From positions 871,142 to 935,141 of the forward strand of contig CABFPE010000302.1 of assembly GCA_900660155.1 (NCBI GenBank): a DNA stretch of 64,000 bases. Reading direction: 5' to 3'. The translations under genes and the position numbers were made by a program. Every line of letters begins with the position of its first letter. The first letter of the stretch is position 1. The DNA comes from Hofstenia miamia (lineage: Eukaryota > Xenacoelomorpha > Acoela > Hofsteniidae). Positions 29,601-38,600 of the stretch are shown piece after piece. The notes beneath the pieces were generated by a model. It was given only the letters and a program-made list of their open reading frames with translations, made no database searches and was not told the origin of the DNA.

Positions 29601-32600
29601 GCAAAATCTCAAACCATTTCAAAAATAATTAATTGGGTAAAATTATCAGGATTTTGCATATTTTTTCGTAATCAGCTCTAAGTAACGCTTAAGTTTTTTG
29701 ACATATTTTGATTATTTGAATAGTAAAAATTTAGAAATTTGAATCATATAACAAAACGTAACATATATCAAACAGTTCTATGAAACACAATATAATTTTG
29801 ATTAATGTCGTTTAAGGAATGTGACAATTTTTCAAGGTTGAATGAGGTCGGCAATCGGCATATTGATTTCTTCAAAAGAGCTGGCTCACCAGCATTTGCG
29901 CACTTAAACAAATGAAGCGGAAAAGAATTTTCTTCAATATATATTCTAAACATGGTTGGCAAAAAAGTATATTTTTGTACAAACATTTTAAACGTTAAAA
30001 ACAATGTTTTTTTGTGTTTTTAGGCATACCCAAATCAAGGTACTAAAATTTTACTGAAAATATATATAGTAGCAAAAATTGAATTATGACAAACTTATCT
30101 ACATTTATTTTTCGTTGCATACACGTAAACAAAATCCAAGTTTTACGGTTTTTGCTGAAAAAAACTTTCCATAAAGTTCTATATAAATTTGAAAAAAAAC
30201 AGTTGATACAATTATATAGTATTAACAACTGTTAGTGCTATACATTGATGAAAAACAATGGTTTTAGTTAAACTCATCAAATGAGATGACAGTGACCCAA
30301 GGTGTGCTGAAACTGTATTACAAAGACCAATAGCACTCCTTGGCCCTACTTAACTACGTTGCAAATTTTAGAAAAACATTTGTGAAATTATGTAATACAT
30401 TATTTGAGAAGTTATGAGAACAAGTTGTAGATACCTTCTGGAAGAATATGTCTATTGATAAGAGAACTCTTGTCAGGTCTGTTCTTCATGCTGGTGGAAA
30501 GTTTGTTAGATACTATTGCTCTAGCCAAATCTTTGCCTTTGCTGAACACGAGAGCATCCTGCGCAACTTCTAAATAATGAAAGTAATCAAGTGAGATTTA
30601 AGGTAAAATGAAACGCATCCAGAAAAGGAAATTGATTGGATGATACATATTATTAAATTGGAATGTCTGTGCGGTCTAAATCAATGTTCAAGTACCCCCA
30701 CCTTAAACGAGGATCCTCACAATAGAAGGTTAGGACTTACTTGGAAGAATATTGCGATCTTCCAGATCCTTGCGTTGTACTCTCTGGCGTATGCATAAAT
30801 TAAGGGAGTTCTCGCGCTTGATTCTTGTTAATTCCTTGGCCTTGGCGTAGATAGACGGCGACAGTGACGGAGCTAAACAAATGTTGTTGGACACATCTTT
30901 CTCTACCGAATCAAAGCAAAATATTATCACTTAAGCAGACTTGTTAACATACTGCAAATTAGTACACGTTCTAGCGCGATATTTAAAAAATGCGTTACTT
31001 CAGTCCATAAATGTTGCCTAATTTTGGTGTGGCATTCGCGTGATATCCACAGCTGTTCAATTCCATGTCTACTGTAACAAAATTACACCGGCAATAAATT
31101 GCAAACGCAGAAATCAAAACAATGCTCCGCGGAAATGTGACAGAAGATTATAAAATATTAGAGGATTGCGGTATAAAGTATCGGGATAGCATTTGGATAC
31201 ATGCACGGTAATACGATTTCCCAAATTAATGTAAACAAAACGAAACGATTACCTCAATAAACCAGTGATAATATAAAATACGAAAAACCTCAATCGCGCA
31301 ATTATAGTCTATATAGAAAGATTTGTCTTATATAAATGACTTCGAAAACAACTTAATCAGGTAGTTTTTTTAAATGTTTTACAAGCAAATTCATTATACT
31401 GTTGCCATATAGTCTCTATATGTATACGATTCATGAAAAAATGGTTGCTGACTTGTTCAACTACAAAAAGTTTGAAAAAACTGCTTTTGACATTTGAGCA
31501 GTTTACTCGCTTTTTGAAATAATTCGTATTTGTGAATAATTGTTCTAATTGCTAATAAAGTTGGAAGAGGACTTATGATGTCGATCAAAAACTCCAAAAA
31601 AATCGGGAAAATTCACATTGAATCACACATGCTAGACAGTAATTAAACAAACTTTGAAAGAATAACGGCGTTTTAGATGCTGTGTCAAAATGAGAAAAAA
31701 TTGAAAGCTAATGTGATTGAAGATTTAGGGGGTTGCAAATGGGAATTATGCTGCTAGGATTTGTAAATAAAAGCAAAGTGGGAAAGCGCCCACCGAGGAG
31801 AATCCAGTTCATTGTTTAATATAGATGAATGAATATTTAATAATCGGTAAACAGATCGCGCGTGTTTATTAAACTTGCATTTAATGAAGGTTAATCTAGT
31901 AACTGGTTCAGGGATTCTCTTCCACTGTACTGCTCTTGCAAAAACAAATCTTCAACTAATCTCCATTACGTACGTTGCATGAATAGCCAGGTGCCCATTT
32001 AGCCATTGAATCCATTGGAGATTCTTATCTACGAATTGAAACTATTCAAATGAAAAATTCTAGTTCCTTTGTAACAAATCAATTCTTAACATTTGTTAGA
32101 AAACTTCATTTAAATCAATTTAGATCCAAATTCAAGAGGTATAATTTTATATTTCTAAATACAAAATCAAAAAAATTTTTTACCAATTATTTAATGAACA
32201 CTTACGCGGCATGATTCCCTGCCCAACCAACTGACTAATTGGAGGCCGATTAAGCAGCTTTCTTTCAAGATCTAAATTAAGAAATTGACAATATGTAAGC
32301 GAATGAATCTTTAAAATCCTAAAGGTAATTGTAAGGAGGCTGGAAAATTGAAATATATTATTTGGTTGCCTCTGAAACAGACTTGTCAACGAGCCGAGCC
32401 AAGCTTGAACAGAGCATTTGATATACAACGAGCCCAAAACGAGCTTTTATTAAGTCGAGCAAATTTAGGTTATAGTTCTGCTTTTTAATTTTCTTATGCA
32501 GATTTTTCATAATTTTTATTCAATATACATTTTTTATAATCATATTTTAAAATGTTTATTAAATAATTAGGAAGAGCTATTTAAAAATTTCTGAGAATGC

Positions 32601-35600
32601 AGTATTTTTTTGAAAAAATATCTAGCTAAAACGAGCCTCATTGAACGATTTTATGTGCCGAGCCGAGCTCAAAAATGTCGGCTCGTTGACAAGTCTGCTC
32701 TGAAACTGAGAAATTATGTTGGAATTATAATATACTAGTTTGAATTTGCTTAGACAGTAGACTGACTCAAGATAAAGAGCGGAGGATAAACGGCTTGGCC
32801 TTCACAAACGCTATTAAACTAGTTTGAAAGTCAGATATAAACACTCCCAATCAACAGTTGCCTAGGGTAGAAGTTCTTAAACTGCCTCTAAAGCTAGGCA
32901 AATATTCAACCATTCATCCTGTTTTGTTTGACAACGTGCCAGATTATGAATTTAATCTGGTGTACGCGTATTTAGAATCCATCAAAGCCTGCAGGAAAAC
33001 ACTGTCTAGTTACCCTGATTCCAATATAGACGAGCATTTAAAACAAAGTAGATAAATTACGTACTTGTTTTCATAAGTAGGATTTCCATGGAGAAATCAT
33101 ATGCCCTAAGTTAACCTAAACTTCTATTCTAAACAACTTAACTTTACTAACTTTCACCTTATTTATTAATTTCAACAGTATAAACAAGTCAACTTGGTCG
33201 TAGTATAAAGGAATGTGCGCATTTACTGAAGTCCGCTAAATTCCATACAAATTACCAATATTATTTTGAATAAAGCGTCATAATTTAAATGTTACTTTTA
33301 CTGACCTTCAAACCTGATCATCTAAAGTATATTGAATATACTATATTCAATCATCTGTCCTTCAAGACTGATCATTTAAAGTTAATTTAATTCATGATAA
33401 ATGCTCTTCTTATAATTATATGTCATTAGAACATCCAAGAAGTTTTATGTATTATAACATCAACAAGAAACCTTAGTAAGTAGGAATAATACACAACTGC
33501 ATAATGATCTAAAGACTAGATTTTAACTTTAAGATTTATTGCTTTCCCTTCTTCAAAACATGACAGATTAATGCTCTTAGAGGCACAAGTTAGAAAAATA
33601 AATTCTACTACTAAATAAATTGATAAACGTTGTTGTATAGACTACAGCTATTCACCTGGATTAACACTCAGGACATTTTTGTAAAGATATTATATCATTG
33701 AGAGAAAACTATTTTACAGAGAGTAGCTAGATTTGATTCCATTGATTTAAATCATTATTTAAATCGATTTAAATCATCAACAAAAAATGTTTTAAAAATT
33801 TCGTGGTCAGAGAAAACTCTGTGAAACTGTTTTTTTTATATAAGACTTTGCATAACAAAGTACTATTTGCGAAAAAGTGATTATAGTTATTTATTGAAGC
33901 CAAGACTTTGGCAAATTTAGATGGTGGACTTCATTTAAGAGATATATTAGACCCTATTTTCACTATTATTCAGACAAATTGATATGAACACTTAAACACT
34001 ACCTACTAGTAGACAAAAATTGGACATCGCGAGGGATCTTGAGTATTTGGATGCTGTGAATGAGCGCAAGTTGAACAAATGCAAAGTAAACCAAAAAAAG
34101 TTTACTTTTAAAAAATCATGCCTTCCAAATACCGATTTTCACCCTTAAACACAAGAACAGCAGGATTTCTCATAAAAAGTAGTCGAAGGGACTTCATTAC
34201 AGAAATCTCAAGAAAGATGGTGGTGAAAGATATATCCCATTATATTTTCACTTTGATTTTAATTTTTACATTAAAGTGCCAACAAGACCATTGGGAGCAG
34301 TGGAAATCGTGTGATGTTTACATATTTATTGATGGATCTGCCCCTATTTAACCCTAAAACTCCTGCTTGTTAATTTTGTTAGAGATAGACTTCATAAAAT
34401 TAATTCAGAAGGTCTATGTCTTTAAGCTATTTGTGCATCATTTTCTTTGAATTTTTGTTATATGAAACACTACTTGTTTCTTGAATAAAACTTTTTGCAA
34501 TAAACAGTGATTTTTTAACAGTGATCATTGTCACTAGCAAGGTAGTTAGTGAGTGCGTCCGATCAAGGTTATTCTAGGGTTAATGGTGAACTATTGATGA
34601 AAATCCCGATTGGTTAAAATTCATATTTAAGATTCACATAATCATGAGTTCTAAATCCCAAGGAAACAACACATAATCACTACTAATTCTTTTTTGAAGG
34701 TAGAACGTCCACGCCTCGTTAGGAATAGCCGCGAGCAAAATCCGCCATGAAACACAGGATTGGGCGAAATTTTAAGAACTTAATTAATTAAAAGCCAATC
34801 ATCAATCTCATGGTTTTTGATTAGATCGTGCGTTATGTAAGTTTAAAATTCTTAAAGAAGTCATCACAAATTTAAAAAACTCCTATATAGTTAAGTTATA
34901 AAAATATAATATCGAACTTCACGGCAGATTTGTCAAGTGATTGTGAATAAGACAACGGTGAATGAGATAGATAAAGATCATGAGATGGTGGGAAATAATA
35001 GCAGAAGCTCATTATGTGCATGCAAGGCAAATACCGCTTCCACCAATGTCGCTTTGCGGACAGATTGTTATGACATTATGATCGCTTGAATCAATTTTGT
35101 TTAAAACATTATTCGTTGTTTATTTCTCTTTTGTTAGCATGAGTGTACTCCCATTTTTCTCGACTTCTTTCTACTTAAGAACTAGCCGATAATACAACAT
35201 TTTCTCAACACAGAAGCAGTCTATAACTTCGGCCAAATTTTCAAAAATAAATTAACAAATTTCGATTGGAATGAACCAGCATTAGCCATTAACGGCTACC
35301 TAATTTTAAAGTGTGCCGAAAAAATATTTAAAATTTTTAAAAAATTTGAAATGTTCTACAAGTAGAATTCTAACAATGGGTAGCAATTGTTATGGAAGTA
35401 TTAAGCAATTATCACCACTTGGTTGTAACCAGAGGTGGGCATGGACCGGGTGAAGAAATAAAGAAAATACAGAGTGAATAAAATTAATAATAACATACAA
35501 AACTAATATAGTTATAATCATAATCTTAATATTTGGAGGGTGGGGCTAAAAAAATACGCCCATGACCATCACTTGTTGCCACTGGTCGATAAGCCCTCTA

Positions 35601-38600
35601 AGGGTGTAAACCCTGGAACATTTCAATACTGGGTGAAAATTAACACATTTGTTTGTGGAAAGCGGAGTTTTGTAGAAATGTGAAAATAAACACTGTCTTA
35701 GCCTACTAGACATCTGTACAAATTAAACTTGACAAATATTGCAGGGTAAGATACTCTAAATTTAAGAAGGCGTATAACAAAACTTAATAACTGCAGAAAA
35801 ACGGTGAGATTGGATGGAATTAAAATAACCTCAGATGTCTCTTTGCAATTATGTGTGAATAGTAACCCTACGGAAACTACCAGTTTGGAAAGCGTAGGTT
35901 GTAATAAACAGTAAACAGTTACTGTTAGTCATAATTCCGTGGGCTTCCATTCTGCACACCAGCTTTCCGACTTCATGCAATTTATGAATTACACGTTGGA
36001 TTGCATTGGCTACAGAAAATAGCAAGGGAATTTTAACAAGTGAACATTCGAAATTGTAGTCTGTCGATACACCCAAATTGAAAAATTAAAAACCATATAC
36101 CTCTGGGAATTACAGATGGCACATAGCAATCACTAGGCTGGGGACATAACACTTTGTGTTAACTAAAATAATATCAATTTTATTTTGATCATTGTACTTC
36201 AAATTTGATTGAAAATACTAAGCAACTTTTGGAAAGTTTTGAAATTTTTTTATCAATACTTGTTCTATCGCTTTCTATTAACAATGTTTCAAATCATTTA
36301 TCAACACTAAATAATGCAAATGATTATTTTCAATGAGTATTGTAGAACAGCTCAAAATGGTTGTTTACAAATCAATTGAAAAGTGGCGGTAGAAAAATAA
36401 CTGGTAATCATAAAAAATAGGATTTATTAGTCATACAACATTAAATAAACAGCTTGGATGAAATAAATAATCTTAATTCGGTTTCTTCGAAATAGCTGGA
36501 AGACAAATTTTTTAGTGAAATTGCACTGGGCGTCGAGAAAATTTAGGTTGGAAGAACATAAAATAGACGCTGAGAAGCGATACGGAAAACAATGCTTGAC
36601 TTGGTCAGATAATGGGTCAATACAGTATTGTGAACGATTTCCAGACATAAAATCTGAAAACAATGAATTATTGAAAATGATATTTTCCTGTAAACAAATT
36701 CCATAAAGCGAGTTTGATAAACGGAAAATCCATTTAAAAACAAAACTTATAAAAGCAGAAAAACTTTCAGCCAATCATTATTGAACATCACCATAAAAGT
36801 CTTTAATATCAAATTATGGAAAGTCATGAATGGGACAGCTTGAGCTTTGCTAAACTAGATGTTGTAAAGGGAACGTCTCACCTTAACACCTGAGATTCTC
36901 TAATCAAACGCCAAAGAGGCTCTTCAGATGTTTAAACCTGAGTGTAAAGCGAATTGTTGGAATATTCGAATGAGTATTAACATATTAGGCTAAAACTTTA
37001 CACTATGTGTGGTCACCAACTTCAACTGCATACATTTAAACAAAAGCTAAAGTTTGAATTGAAGTTTTAGAGGACTTTCTTGTTTGTCATTAAATGGGGT
37101 AGCAAAGTTCAATACAAGTCGATAAAGGAATTGCAACGTTCGGTTGGGAATAATACTTGGAATTTGATGGTAACCAATAATTATAACACATGTGATCAGT
37201 GTAATAAACGTAAAATGCTGACGGTTTGACCAAGGCGTAAACCAATCAACTGTTAACATAAGCATATTAACACATGTAACAAAACAACCTGCCCAACGCC
37301 TCAAATAATTAACCAGATTGTCAACAAAATACCAGCACTTTCCCAGAGATAAATGCAGAAACTAACTACAGTTGCTAAACAATCTTCTGTAATTGTCGCA
37401 AAAGTAGGATTTATCAATAAAAGCCGCAGACGACACGCCTGTTGGGCGTTTAAATGTGTCACTTCAAATTGTTTCAAGTTGAAATTAATTCATTTAGAAG
37501 ATTCTTTTCTCAAACGAATTAAGAATTTGTGAATAGATTTGGAAAAGTACCTCAATATGTTTAAGGTCAATGATAATCCTAAGTGGCGTTCAATTGCAAA
37601 ATCTTTTTCTTAATAAAATTGGGTAAAATTGGAGAAATACTTCATCGTAACTTCATTTGGATTCCGTTAAAACAACATCAATATTTATCTGAATCTCGAC
37701 TGAATTTCTGAATTACTACTATATACAGGGTTGGCAAAAAAGTGTATTTTTAAAAGTTTAAAACAATGTTTTTTTGCTCTTAGCCAGGACCACCTCAAGG
37801 TACTAAAATTTTGCAGAAAACACATATAGTAACAAACTTTGAATTATGATAAACTTATCAATATTCCATTTTTAGTTTTATGGATGTAAACAAAATCGGT
37901 TATGAATGTGCGAATGGACGAAACTAACAAATTATGTTCCAAACTTTCCATAAACTTCAATATAAATTTAAAAAAAACCATTTAAAAAACATTGCAAAAA
38001 ACAGTTGTTTTAAACAGTCTTTAAAATATGTTTTAAACAGGTTGTATTTAAAACATGCCAACCCTGATCATATAGGGCTATGAATGTCCACAACATTATT
38101 GTTCTCAATTCTATAAAATTAAGTCCAATGTGGTTCCACAAAATAATTTTATTGTTGCAAAAAAATTAGTAATATTCTGAAGGTTTCAGACCCATGTTAA
38201 TCTCAGTCCTAGAAAAATATTTAATTCCAGGTATCAGTCCCTTGGGGTTAAATGGTCCCATAGAACCCTACTAGCATACTACACTAAATTAGTTTTATCC
38301 AATAATTTAGAAGCATTTTTAAATAAATTTCAATTGTCAATATTAGAGATAAGCGTACATAAACCGTAGAATTCTATCACAAGACAAACGATATATTCCG
38401 AAAAAAGGCTGAAAGCTATTTGCAAGATCAAAATTAAAGTGACAAATCTTTATTAAATACATAAAATAAGAGAGAATTCTGCGACAGTGCCAAAATATTA
38501 AAAGGAATAGTTATTTAAAAGTAAGTACACAAAATAGCAAACAGTGCAGAACATCAAAGTTGTGGTGGATTAAATACGAACTAATTCTAAACTTGGCACG

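Noticed and set aside
32858-33055. Plus-strand frame PRVEVLKLPLKLGKYSTIHP
   Set aside because: Faintly like a retroelement gag lead, but too short and unsupported to call.
34118-34351. 77-codon plus-strand frame in MRTF intron 1
   Set aside because: No recognised domain, no splice pairing, and composition like the surrounding intron.
36427-36774. 115-codon minus-strand frame
   Set aside because: Hydrophobic and Phe-rich with overlapping frames in two other phases. No motif, splice context or relative seen.
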